From: an uncultured Bacteroidota bacterium
GTDB taxonomy: Bacteria; Bacteroidota; Bacteroidia; Bacteroidales; VadinHA17
DNA: 64,000 bases
Direction: 5' to 3'
Assembly: GCA_903824785.1 (NCBI GenBank)
Contig: CAIJYD010000002.1
Location: forward strand, 1 to 64,000
The notes under the pieces are model-generated. The model had not been told where the DNA came from and did no database searches. It saw nothing but the letters and a program-made list of their open reading frames with translations. Position 1 is the stretch's first letter. Every line of letters starts with the position of its first letter. The position numbers and the translations under genes are program-made. This document shows, one piece after another, positions 51,802-61,104 of the stretch.

Positions 51802-52800
51802 TTACAAATCGCTCCTTTTCCCGTGAATTCCCCTGTCAACCAGAATAAGGTCGGCCATGGCTATTGCGGTTGCAGCCTCAACGATAACCGGCATACGCAA
51901 TGCAATGCAGGTATCGTGCCTGCCCTTCACTTTAAGAGTGGTCATTTTACCTTCAGAAAAATTAAAGGTGGTCTGATCAACTCCCGTTGATGAGGTTGGC
52001 TTTACAACAACATTGAATAATATTTCGTTTCCATTGGTTATTCCTCCATTTATTCCACCGGCATTATTTGAAGCTGTTGCACCTTTGCTGTTAACAAACG
52101 GATCATTATGCTCTGAACCCCGCATAGTGGCTGCAGCAAATCCGGCACCAAATTCAATTCCTTTTATAGCGGGTATTGAAAAAACAATATGACTTACGGC
52201 AGATTCAAAAGAATAGAAGAATGGTTCTCCCACGGCTTGTGGAGGGGTTTTCACCCTGCACTCAATAATACCTCCGATAGTATCATTCAAGGCTATGGCA
52301 TCATCAACAGCTTTCTCAATATCAGCCGAGCCTCCCGCAGAAATAAGTTTTGCAGATATTTCAGCCGGTCCGGCTATCTTTTTTGCAATAACACCTGCAG
52401 CAACCAGGCCCCAAGTAATTCTTCCTGAAAAATGACCGCTTCCACGCATATCTGAGAAACCTGAATATTTAATCTGAGAAACAAAGTCGGCATGTCCCGG
52501 ACGGGGAACCTGCCTGAATTCATCATAATCAGAAGATATTTTATCGCTGTTTCGTGTAATCAGAGTAACAGGAGCACCTGTAGTTACTCCGTTAAATACT
52601 CCGCTAAGTATCTCCGGAAGATCCGGTTCATGTCGCTTTGTGGTACCCTTGCCCCCGCTCTGACGCCGTTTTAGATCTGCAGTAAAATCCTCAGGCTTAA
52701 TTTGTAAACCTGCCGGACAACCGTCAATTACCACCCCGATTGCGGGTCCATGCGATTCGCCGAAAAGAGAAACCCTGAAAACAACTCCGAAAGAATTCAT
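51802..52800 (-). CDS. aroC: Chorismate synthase
   Basis: AroC makes chorismate from EPSP, with reduced FMN as cofactor: the last shikimate step. Blocks of the family are FRVSLFGESHGPAIGVVIDGCPAG at the start, RRQSGGKGTTKRHEPD, PRPGHADFVSQIKYSGFSDMRGSGHFSGRIT and GGINGGITNGNEI. The 332 residues are slightly shorter than E. coli AroC. It lies eight bases after aroB on the same strand, forming an aroB-aroC operon. Confidence 0.97.
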   Translation of the reverse strand: MNSFGVVFRVSLFGESHGPAIGVVIDGCPAGLQIKPEDFTADLKRRQSGGKGTTKRHEPDLPEILSGVFNGVTTGAPVTLITRNSDKISSDYDEFRQVPRPGHADFVSQIKYSGFSDMRGSGHFSGRITWGLVAAGVIAKKIAGPAEISAKLISAGGSADIEKAVDDAIALNDTIGGIIECRVKTPPQAVGEPFFYSFESAVSHIVFSIPAIKGIEFGAGFAAATMRGSEHNDPFVNSKGATASNNAGGINGGITNGNEILFNVVVKPTSSTGVDQTTFNFSEGKMTTLKVKGRHDTCIALRMPVIVEAATAIAMADLILVDRGIHGKRSDL

Positions 52801-52808
52801 AATTTATG

Positions 52809-53843
52809 TTATTTATCTCTGAATCTTTTATAAAAATCTATCACTTCACTTACCGAAACTTTTTTTACGACTGCTTTGCCAATTCCCTCGGTAAAAACAA
52901 AATTTATATCACTCCCTGCCTTCTTCTTATCGTGGCTGATAAGTTTTTCGATCATATCATCCGGAATATCATGTTTATCAAGTAACCCGAATCTTAGCAA
53001 AAGGTTTACGATTCTGGTTTTCTCCTCCAGGCTGATTAACCCCTTTTCAAACGAAAAATCTGTAGCAAGTTCCATCCCTGAAGCGACGGCAAAGCCATGC
53101 TTTACAGATTTTTGCAATTCAACAGCATGCCCGTAAGTATGTCCGAAATTAAGAATGCGCCTGAGACCTGTTTCCCGCTCATCTTCAGAAACAACTGCTG
53201 CCTTAAAATTAACTGATTTAGCTACCAGCTGAGTAAGCAGATCGCTATTCCTATTTATTATTTCATCAAAATTCTTTTCAATAAGATCAAATAAATCCCT
53301 ATCACCGATAACCGCCGTTTTAATCAGCTCTGCCAGACCCGACAGATACTCCTGATCATTAAGGGTAATCAGCATTGCCGGATCACAAAGAACAAAATCA
53401 GGCTGCCTGATTATGCCAAGCATATTTTTGGTACTTCCCAGGTTAACTCCGTTTTTGCCGCCTGTGCTTGCATCAACCTGCGATAATAAACTGGTTGAAA
53501 CATAGCCACATCCGATACCCCTCATATAGATTGAAGAGAGGAATCCGGCTAAATCGCAAACCACTCCTCCTCCTATTGCAAGAATAAAACCTGTACGGTC
53601 GATTCCGGATTCAAGGAGTTTTTCTGCAAGCCTTTCTACTACTTCAAGCTTCTTGCTTCCTTCCCCTGGCGTTACCGTTAAAACCGGAAAATCCGGAAAT
53701 CGGTCACCATACAGACGGCTTATATTTTCATCCGTTATTATCACTACACCTTTTTCAGGAAGTAGCCTGCTTACAGATTCCCATTTTTCACCTACCCATA
53801 TTTCGGAGCGTGAAAACGGCGTATTTATAATTATTTTTTCCAA
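52809..53843 (-). CDS. aroB: 3-dehydroquinate synthase
   Basis: AroB converts DAHP to 3-dehydroquinate, the second shikimate step, with NAD and a metal. The 344 residues show the dinucleotide loop LAIGGGVVCDLAGFLSSIYMRG, STSLLSQVDASTGGKNGVNLG, the metal-binding Glu/His region with LNFGHTYGHAVE, and KHGFAVASGM. It is the first gene of aroB-aroC. Confidence 0.97.
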   Translation of the reverse strand: MEKIIINTPFSRSEIWVGEKWESVSRLLPEKGVVIITDENISRLYGDRFPDFPVLTVTPGEGSKKLEVVERLAEKLLESGIDRTGFILAIGGGVVCDLAGFLSSIYMRGIGCGYVSTSLLSQVDASTGGKNGVNLGSTKNMLGIIRQPDFVLCDPAMLITLNDQEYLSGLAELIKTAVIGDRDLFDLIEKNFDEIINRNSDLLTQLVAKSVNFKAAVVSEDERETGLRRILNFGHTYGHAVELQKSVKHGFAVASGMELATDFSFEKGLISLEEKTRIVNLLLRFGLLDKHDIPDDMIEKLISHDKKKAGSDINFVFTEGIGKAVVKKVSVSEVIDFYKRFRDK

Positions 53844-53922
53844 TTGAATAAACTATTGATTGCTAAAGATAAATAATCTGTGAATAATTCAACCCAAATG
53901 CCCTTAAAACAGGAACCCAAAA

Positions 53923-55797
53923 TTATTTTTCGCTAAGCTCCAGCCACCTCATCTCTTTGTCATCCAAAGCCTTTACGATCTCTCCATGCCTTATTGATTT
54001 TGAATATAAATCCTCTGGAGTTAAAGAACCTATGCTCATTTGCGATTCAATAAGGTTTCTTTCAGCTTCAAGATTCTGGATCTCAGCTGAAAGTAATTCA
54101 AACTCCTTTTTTTCTTTAAAGGAGATGCCCTGTTTTTTCTCCTTTTTAACAGCAGCCCCTGGAACCACATCAGAACCCGGGTTTTTTGAAACTTTTAGGA
54201 TGGCAGCTTCTCTTTCTGCATCTTCCTGCTTTTCTCTGAGCTGGGTATAATTTCCGGGAAAATCCTTTATTATGCCATCTCCCTTGTATTCAAATATATG
54301 ATCAACAACCTTATCCATAAAGTACCTGTCGTGCGACACAACTATAACACAACCTTTGAAACCGGCCAGATATTCCTCAAGAACATTCAGTGTAAGTATA
54401 TCGAGATCATTGGTTGGTTCATCGAGGATAAGAAAATTGGGATTCCTCATAAGAACAGTAAGCAGGTATAAGCGCCGTTTTTCACCACCCGATAATTTAC
54501 GGATCAAAGTATATTGCTTTTCAGGAGGAAAGAGAAAATAATTCATGAATTGTGTTATGGAGAGAACTGTTCCATCGCTGATGACAACCCTTTCTGCTAT
54601 ATTCTTAACAGCATCAATAACTGTCATATCATCGTCGAATTCAATACCCTGCTGCCTGTAATACCCAAAGACAATTGTTTCTCCCCTTTCGACAGTGCCG
54701 GTATCAGGTGTCGTAAGTCCGGTTATAATATTCAGAAGGGTGGTTTTTCCTGTGCCGTTGCGACCTATAAGACCAGCCTTTTCAAACCTGCTGAAATTGT
54801 AAGTGAAGTCAGCAAGAACCACCTTTTCGTCATATGATTTTGACACATTCTTAATCTCAAGGATTTTTTTTCCCATCCTCGAAATATTCACATTGATATT
54901 GACACTTTTTTCTTCGGTTTTGTTTGCAGCCCTCTCCTTAATATCATAGAACGACTCCACCCTCGATTTTGCTTTATGACGCCTTGCTTTAGGCATTCGC
55001 CGCATCCATTCCAGCTCGGTCTTAAGAAGGTTTTTGGCTTTCTCTGTATTCATCCTGGATGATGACTCCCTGCTCTCTTTTTTCTCAAGGAAATACTCAT
55101 AATTACCCTCATACCTGTACAGTTCATTATCAGCAAGTTCCAGTATAACATTACAGACCCTGTCAAGAAAATACCTGTCATGAGTAACCATCAGAAGAGT
55201 TTTGTTTGTCTTTATAAGATACTCTTCAAGCCATTCGATCATATCAAGGTCAAGGTGGTTTGTTGGCTCGTCAAGTATAAGAAGATCAGCATCTTCCACG
55301 AGTACCTTTGCAAGGGCAACTCTTTTCTTTTGACCGCCGGAAAGTGTCCCGACAACCGCATTAAGATCTGTGAGTTTTAATTTGAAAAGAATCTGCTTAA
55401 CAGCAACTTCATAATCCCACGCTTTAAGATCATCCATATGCTGAATTGCAATCTGCAGCATTTCAGGTGTGGCTGAGATAAGGCATTTTTCATATTCCCT
55501 GATTACCCTTACAAGCTCGCTCTCTGTTGAAAAGAGTTCATCGATTATCCTGTTTGATTCATTCAGTTCGGGGGATTGCCGAAGGTAGGCTGTACTCAGA
55601 TCGCGCTTAATGCTAAGAGCACCTTCATCAGGATTCTCCTTACCTGCAAGGATCTCGAGCAGTGAGGATTTTCCGGCTCCATTTATGGCAATAAGGGCCA
55701 CTTTGTCATCCTTGTTGATGTTCAGGCTAATATTTTCGAAAAGAAGATGATCCCCTATGCTTCGGGCTATATTATCAGCCTGCAGGTAACTTATCAT
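53923..55797 (-). CDS. ABC-F family ATPase (Uup-like)
   Basis: A 624-residue soluble protein with two ABC domains and no membrane segment. Domain one has NGAGKSSLLEIL and the signature LSGGQKKRVALAKVL; domain two has GRNGTGKTTLLNII and LSGGEKRRLYLLTVL. A linker lies between them (about 240-320) and a C-terminal coiled coil (about 545-624), as in Uup. ABC-F proteins act on the ribosome during translation; Uup is linked to ribosome assembly and transposon excision. Resistance-type ABC-F cannot be excluded, but the long coiled-coil tail favours Uup. Confidence 0.9.
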   Translation of the reverse strand: MISYLQADNIARSIGDHLLFENISLNINKDDKVALIAINGAGKSSLLEILAGKENPDEGALSIKRDLSTAYLRQSPELNESNRIIDELFSTESELVRVIREYEKCLISATPEMLQIAIQHMDDLKAWDYEVAVKQILFKLKLTDLNAVVGTLSGGQKKRVALAKVLVEDADLLILDEPTNHLDLDMIEWLEEYLIKTNKTLLMVTHDRYFLDRVCNVILELADNELYRYEGNYEYFLEKKESRESSSRMNTEKAKNLLKTELEWMRRMPKARRHKAKSRVESFYDIKERAANKTEEKSVNINVNISRMGKKILEIKNVSKSYDEKVVLADFTYNFSRFEKAGLIGRNGTGKTTLLNIITGLTTPDTGTVERGETIVFGYYRQQGIEFDDDMTVIDAVKNIAERVVISDGTVLSITQFMNYFLFPPEKQYTLIRKLSGGEKRRLYLLTVLMRNPNFLILDEPTNDLDILTLNVLEEYLAGFKGCVIVVSHDRYFMDKVVDHIFEYKGDGIIKDFPGNYTQLREKQEDAEREAAILKVSKNPGSDVVPGAAVKKEKKQGISFKEKKEFELLSAEIQNLEAERNLIESQMSIGSLTPEDLYSKSIRHGEIVKALDDKEMRWLELSEK

Positions 55798-55814
55798 AAA
55801 TTATCAATATTGTG

Positions 55815-55822
55815 CAAAGATA
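55815..55822 (-). promoter_or_regulatory. -7 promoter element for the ABC-F gene
   Basis: On the minus strand this reads TATCTTTG, an exact TAnnTTTG match, 17 bases upstream of the ATG at 55797. Confidence 0.55.
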
Positions 55823-55862
55823 AAAAGTGTTACCTTTCCGACACTATAATATTTATGTTACT

Positions 55863-56510
55863 ATGACTATCAGGGAAAGATTTGACCTGACTATTAATTA
55901 TTTCCTTATCAACAACCCTGTTGCGGAAACAGAACTTATCTATCGTGATCCGTTTGAACTAATCGTAGCCGTAATCCTGTCGGCACAATGTACCGATAAG
56001 AGAGTCAATATCATAACACCTCCTTTACTTGAAAAATACCCTGATGCCGTGTCGATGGCTGATGCTGAGCCTGAAGATATTTTCGGTTATATCAGATCAT
56101 GTACTTATCCCAATAACAAGGCAAAACATCTTTCCGGAATGTCAAAGATGCTGGTAAAAGAGTTCGGAGGAATAGTACCCTCCGATCCGGAGTTGCTTCA
56201 ACGATTGCCAGGCGTAGGAAGGAAAACGGCCAACGTTGTAGCTTCAGTTATTTTTAAAAAGCCGGTAATGGCAGTTGACACACATGTTTTCAGGGTCTCA
56301 AAAAGGATCGGTCTGGTAATAAATGCAAAAACGCCTCTTCAGGCCGAACTTCAGCTTTCAAAAAACATTCCTTCCGGATTAATTCCTGATGCTCATCACT
56401 GGTTCATTCTTCACGGAAGGTATGTTTGCAAGGCAAGAAATCCACTCTGCAACGATTGCGGGCTTAAAATATTCTGTAAATATTACTTAAACAGAGGAAA
56501 AATGGAATAA
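55863..56510 (+). CDS. nth: Endonuclease III
   Basis: A DNA glycosylase/AP lyase for oxidised pyrimidines. From the ATG at 55863 it has 215 residues; the GTG at 55827 adds 12 residues that do not resemble the family. The helix-hairpin-helix LPGVGRKTANVV carries the catalytic lysine K121, the catalytic aspartate is D139 in AVDTHVFRV, and the 4Fe-4S loop is C189-x6-C196-x2-C199-x5-C205. All key residues are present and positions match E. coli Nth within one residue. Confidence 0.96.
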   Translation: MTIRERFDLTINYFLINNPVAETELIYRDPFELIVAVILSAQCTDKRVNIITPPLLEKYPDAVSMADAEPEDIFGYIRSCTYPNNKAKHLSGMSKMLVKEFGGIVPSDPELLQRLPGVGRKTANVVASVIFKKPVMAVDTHVFRVSKRIGLVINAKTPLQAELQLSKNIPSGLIPDAHHWFILHGRYVCKARNPLCNDCGLKIFCKYYLNRGKME

Positions 56511-56562
56511 TATGCAAAGAAAAACAATAAATATATTAACCTTAATCCGGAATTAGGCAATA

Positions 56563-59500
56563 ATGACTATTTTTAAAAAGTTTTTGAAAATCCCAGAACA
56601 TATGGATTATAAACAACAGCATAATGATTTACTTTTAGCTAACAGGCAACTGAAGAAGGAGCTTGCTTTGTTACAATCTGAAAATCAGGGGAAAAATGAG
56701 GTTGAAAGCGATATGATATTCAGAGTATTCAACTCAGCCTCATATCTGATGGCTATCAGTAAATTAGATACCGGCCAGTATGTCGATGTAAATGACGCAT
56801 TTCTGAAGGCACTTGGCTATAAAACTGAAGAGATTATCGGGCGTACCTCTGATGATCTACAGATTTTTGCAGACCTTGAGGATAGTAACAAGTATTTCAA
56901 GCTGATTGCCAAACTGAAAAAAATAAAAGACTATGCTGTAACACTGAGAACAAAAAGTGGTGAAGAGAAGCCGTATCTTTTCTCAGCTGAAACAGTGAAA
57001 CTTGAAAATGAATTATACCTGCTTACCATTTATAACGAAATTGACATTTCAAAAAATAAAATGATAAGTGAGAGTCATGGAGTTGTTCTTGATGAAATTT
57101 TTGAAACTGTCAGCAGCTATCTGGCCCTTTTCAGTATAGGTGAAGATAACAGAATTTATATCATCGATTTAAACAGGAAAGTGGAAGATGTTGAATTCAT
57201 CAAAAAGAGCGAGGTAATTGGAAAATGCATCGATGACACCCCACTAACTTATCGCCGCAAACTTATCGAACTCCTTCACCATCTTAGAATAACAGGTGAA
57301 CCTCATAAGCTTTCAACCTCTGTGAAGGGAGATGATTCCGAAGGTTATTATATGGGGTTTATTCTGACTTCAGGAAATTTTGTTGTTACATGGGAGCCTG
57401 GAAACCTGCAGAAAAGACTTGATAAGATACACAAACAAAGTCTGGTCTTTGAAAAGTTTGCCGAATTGCTTCCGGAAATGGTCTTTGAACTTGATCTTTC
57501 AGGAAAAATCTTATACAGTAATCAGCGATGCCTCGATTTCTACGGTTATTCAAAAGCTGATATTAAAAAAGGTATTTCACTTGAAGTGTTCTTTCCTGAC
57601 AACAGCAAGGAAATGATCAGAAACCTAAAAGCGTTGAAATCGCCGGGGGAAATTTCAAACAGTGAATATTATGTAAATAAAAAAGACGGAAGTTTCGTTC
57701 CTGTAGTTACCCATTCATTCGGAACATTTATTGATGACAGAATTATAGGTTACAGGGGTACTATAACTGATATAAGTACTCAGAAAAATTATGAGAATCA
57801 GATAAACAGGGAAAAGGCATTTCTTGAACAGATGTATAATTCTACACCTGCAGCTATTGTAATTACAGACTATGATGGAATTATTTCAATGGTCAACAGA
57901 GAATTCACAAATCTGTTCGGCTATTCTCCTGAGGAGGCAATAGATAAAAATATTTATGACCTTATTGTACCTGACGATGTGAGAAAAGAGGCGATAAGAA
58001 ATAATATTATTGTTTCGATGAATCATAAGGAGGAGGTACAAACAATTAGAAAAGACAAAACAGGAAAAAGAATTCACGTCACGCTGGTTGCCACCGGAGT
58101 AGAAATTAATAATGAGATAGGTGCATATCTGAGCATTTACAGTGATATTACCATTGAAAGAAAAAACCAGCTTCTTCAGGAGATCTTATTCAATATCTCA
58201 ACTGCTGCTCTTAAACAGTCTGAGATCAAAGAAATATACCCCACCATTGTACAGGAGTTAAGTAAGATCTGGGATACAAATAATTTTTTTATTGCCCTGT
58301 ATGATGAGGCTACAGAAACACTCTCATTGCCTTTCTTCGCCGATGAAAGGGACAGTTTTAAGGAGATTCCTGCCGATAAAACTATAACCCGTTGGGTTAT
58401 AAGGGAGAACAAATCGGTACTGCTCAAGGAAAATGACATGCTGGCTCTTGAAGCGAACGGATCTATTGACCTTATCGGAGCACCATGTAAAGTATGGATG
58501 GGTGTACCTTTAAAAGCTGAAAGCAAAACTATCGGAGTAATGTGTCTCCAGGATTATCACGATGAGAATAAGTTTTCGAATGAAGATCTTTCTGTACTGG
58601 ATTTCATTGCAAATCAGATTGCAATAGCACTTCAGAGAAGAATTATGCTCGACAATCTTATTACTGCACGTCAGAAAGCTGAAGATGCTGCTCAGACAAA
58701 ACAGCTCTTCATGTCGACAATGAGTCATGAAATAAGGACTCCTCTGAATGAAGTTATAGGTATTACCAATCTGCTGCTCCAGAGTAATCCGCGTGAGGAT
58801 CAGATGGATTATATCAATACACTGAAATTTTCAGGAAACCATCTTCTTACCCTGGTAAATGATGTTCTCGATTACAATAAAATGGATTCCGGGAAAATCA
58901 TCTTCGAGGAAACTCAATTCAATCTCAGCGAATTCCTCGAAGAGATAATGAGATCCTATTCATTCCGGTCAAAAGCAAAACGACTTGATTTTGATATTAA
59001 AAAAGGAAATAATCTCCCAACTGAAGTTATAGGCGATCCTATCCGACTCAATCAGATTCTCTCGAACCTGCTTTCAAATGCTCTTAAATTCACAAGCAAA
59101 GGAAGTATAACCCTTACTGTAAATGAATTGCAACGTACCGGCAAACAGTCAAAAATAGAATTTATTGTCTATGATACAGGAATAGGCATTCCAAAAGATA
59201 AACAATCTGAGATCTTTGAAAGTTTTACACAGGCTTCCCCAGATACCACAAGACACTTCGGAGGTACAGGACTCGGTCTGGCTATCTGTAAAAAACTGGT
59301 TGAACAAATGGGTGGCTCAATCACTATTGAAAGCGAACTGGGCAAAGGGTCAACATTCAGTTTTGCAATGTCATTCGGAATTTCTGAAAAAGTAGCAGGA
59401 ACAGTACAGACAGCTTCATTACCTGATAGTTATGCCGGGCTTGAAGGAAAAAAGATTCTTGTAGCGGAGGATAATAAGATAAACTTTTTTGTGGCCAATA

Positions 59501-59814
59501 AATTCCTTGTCGGGTGGGGTGTGAAAGTCACACATGCCGAAAACGGGCAATTAGCACTTGATTGTCTTGAAAAGGATGATTTTGATTTGGTACTCATGGA
59601 CTTGCACATGCCCGTGATGGATGGCATTGAAGCAACAAGAATTATAAGAAAATCAGAAAAGAAAAGAATAAGGGAGATTCCTGTTATTGCACTAACAGCA
59701 GCTATTATGTCTGAAAACAATGATAAAATTGAGGACCTTAATATCAGCGATTATGTCCTTAAACCTTTCAGACCTCATGATTTGTTCGAACGGATTCTTA
59801 AGTTTGTAAAATAA
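56563..59814 (+). CDS. Hybrid sensor histidine kinase with PAS and GAF domains
   Basis: A 1083-residue soluble kinase with no membrane segment. Order of domains: short coiled coil (15-50), PAS (about 50-165), a PAS-like region (about 175-285), PAS (about 300-410), PAS (about 415-535), GAF (about 540-700), then a histidine kinase core with H722 in FMSTMSHEIRTPLNE, ATPase boxes (NLLSNALKFT, DTGIGIPKDKQ, GGTGLGLAICKKLVEQMGG), and a C-terminal receiver domain with D1013 in LVLMDLHMPVMDG. It should sense a cytoplasmic signal, possibly redox or a small ligand. No HPt or response regulator lies beside it. Confidence 0.95.
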   Translation: MTIFKKFLKIPEHMDYKQQHNDLLLANRQLKKELALLQSENQGKNEVESDMIFRVFNSASYLMAISKLDTGQYVDVNDAFLKALGYKTEEIIGRTSDDLQIFADLEDSNKYFKLIAKLKKIKDYAVTLRTKSGEEKPYLFSAETVKLENELYLLTIYNEIDISKNKMISESHGVVLDEIFETVSSYLALFSIGEDNRIYIIDLNRKVEDVEFIKKSEVIGKCIDDTPLTYRRKLIELLHHLRITGEPHKLSTSVKGDDSEGYYMGFILTSGNFVVTWEPGNLQKRLDKIHKQSLVFEKFAELLPEMVFELDLSGKILYSNQRCLDFYGYSKADIKKGISLEVFFPDNSKEMIRNLKALKSPGEISNSEYYVNKKDGSFVPVVTHSFGTFIDDRIIGYRGTITDISTQKNYENQINREKAFLEQMYNSTPAAIVITDYDGIISMVNREFTNLFGYSPEEAIDKNIYDLIVPDDVRKEAIRNNIIVSMNHKEEVQTIRKDKTGKRIHVTLVATGVEINNEIGAYLSIYSDITIERKNQLLQEILFNISTAALKQSEIKEIYPTIVQELSKIWDTNNFFIALYDEATETLSLPFFADERDSFKEIPADKTITRWVIRENKSVLLKENDMLALEANGSIDLIGAPCKVWMGVPLKAESKTIGVMCLQDYHDENKFSNEDLSVLDFIANQIAIALQRRIMLDNLITARQKAEDAAQTKQLFMSTMSHEIRTPLNEVIGITNLLLQSNPREDQMDYINTLKFSGNHLLTLVNDVLDYNKMDSGKIIFEETQFNLSEFLEEIMRSYSFRSKAKRLDFDIKKGNNLPTEVIGDPIRLNQILSNLLSNALKFTSKGSITLTVNELQRTGKQSKIEFIVYDTGIGIPKDKQSEIFESFTQASPDTTRHFGGTGLGLAICKKLVEQMGGSITIESELGKGSTFSFAMSFGISEKVAGTVQTASLPDSYAGLEGKKILVAEDNKINFFVANKFLVGWGVKVTHAENGQLALDCLEKDDFDLVLMDLHMPVMDGIEATRIIRKSEKKRIREIPVIALTAAIMSENNDKIEDLNISDYVLKPFRPHDLFERILKFVK

Positions 59815-59882
59815 AAAAGAGAAAATCAGCTCTAAGAAATCAACCCTGTCTTCCTCACAAATGGCTGAAAATGGAATTTTGC

Positions 59883-61085
59883 CTACTTAATACAATTGTT
59901 GCTGATAAACCCGGATGCCTTCTTATTTCCCATGCTGAAAGATTTCCGGAAATCGTGACAGGCGTCATCTACTCTTCCTGAATTCAGCAAAGCAATACCC
60001 TTATTAAGCCATATATCAGAATTGCCCGGTTTCAGATCGAGCGACATGCTGTAATCTTTTATTGCCCAATCCCACGATTTTGAGATGAAATAGGCATCAC
60101 CCCTGTCAATGTAACAATCGGGGTCGTTGGGATGAATTTTAAGATTGGTTGAAAAATATTCAATCGCTTTGAGATTGTCGCCTGAAACAGCTTCCAACTT
60201 ACCGGCAAGGCTGATGGCAGCTTTATTCCCGGAATAAATTTCAAGATATTTTTCTATATCATCCAAAGCCTTATCGGTTTCTCCGGTTTTTTTATAACAT
60301 TCTGCCCTGAGTATCAAAAGGCCGGCATCTGGTACTCCTGAGTCAATAAGTTGTGAATAGGTAACAGAGGCTCCGGCGTAATTGGACAGACCCGATTGCG
60401 CTTTGGCAAGAACCCTCAGATATTTTTCCCTGCCACGGTCTGACTCATCCAACCCTGATATAATACTTATAACCTCAGAATATTTACCTGACGAAAGATA
60501 GATTAAAGCTTCAGGATAGAAAATATCTTCATTGTCGGGGTAATTTTTCTTAATCCCATTAAGAACAACCTCAGCCTCCACTTTTTTTCCTGAGGCGAGG
60601 CAATATTCAATTTCCGAAATACCTTTTTCAATTGGGCTGTACCACTCCTTTTTCCAGAACTGACGCCACTCCGTTTTGTTTTCAACTGAACCGAAAGCAG
60701 GATCAAGCATAATCTCTTTTTCGCCTTTTCTGAAAGAGGAATTCAAATTCAGTTCAAGATGGTAAAGTGATGTTGAGGCATCACCTTTGAGTGCATATAT
60801 CCTCGACAGACCATACTCGCCGGAGGAGGCAGCTATTTTATTTGCTTCGTTATAATCGCTTATCGCTCCGGAATAATCTCCTATTTCAATTTTTGCCTCA
60901 GCCCTTCCTGTATACAACCGGTACTCTCTCATCTCGTTCACAATGCCATTAAGCAGATTAATTGCCTGATCAGGCTTACCTGTTTCTGTAAATGCCTTAG
61001 CCTTAAAAATATAATCAGACACTTCCTGGCAATAACCATTCTGTGTTATAACAAATATCAAAAAGAGAATCAGAGTTTTTTTCAT
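59883..61085 (-). CDS. Exported TPR-repeat protein
   Basis: A 400-residue protein with a signal peptide (cut after GYCQ) and about eight tetratricopeptide-like repeats (for example AEAKIEIGDYSGAISDYNEANKIA, DPDCYIDRGDAYFISKSWDWAIKDYSMSLDLKP, DIWLNKGIALLNSGRVDDACHDFRKSF). TPRs form binding surfaces for partner proteins. Its gene starts 19 bases after the type IX cargo gene on the same strand, so the two may be co-transcribed. Similar TPR proteins occur among type IX accessory proteins, but this specific role is a guess. Confidence 0.9.
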   Translation of the reverse strand: MKKTLILFLIFVITQNGYCQEVSDYIFKAKAFTETGKPDQAINLLNGIVNEMREYRLYTGRAEAKIEIGDYSGAISDYNEANKIAASSGEYGLSRIYALKGDASTSLYHLELNLNSSFRKGEKEIMLDPAFGSVENKTEWRQFWKKEWYSPIEKGISEIEYCLASGKKVEAEVVLNGIKKNYPDNEDIFYPEALIYLSSGKYSEVISIISGLDESDRGREKYLRVLAKAQSGLSNYAGASVTYSQLIDSGVPDAGLLILRAECYKKTGETDKALDDIEKYLEIYSGNKAAISLAGKLEAVSGDNLKAIEYFSTNLKIHPNDPDCYIDRGDAYFISKSWDWAIKDYSMSLDLKPGNSDIWLNKGIALLNSGRVDDACHDFRKSFSMGNKKASGFISNNCIK

Positions 61086-61104
61086 TTCAGATAGTTCTTC
61101 AAAA

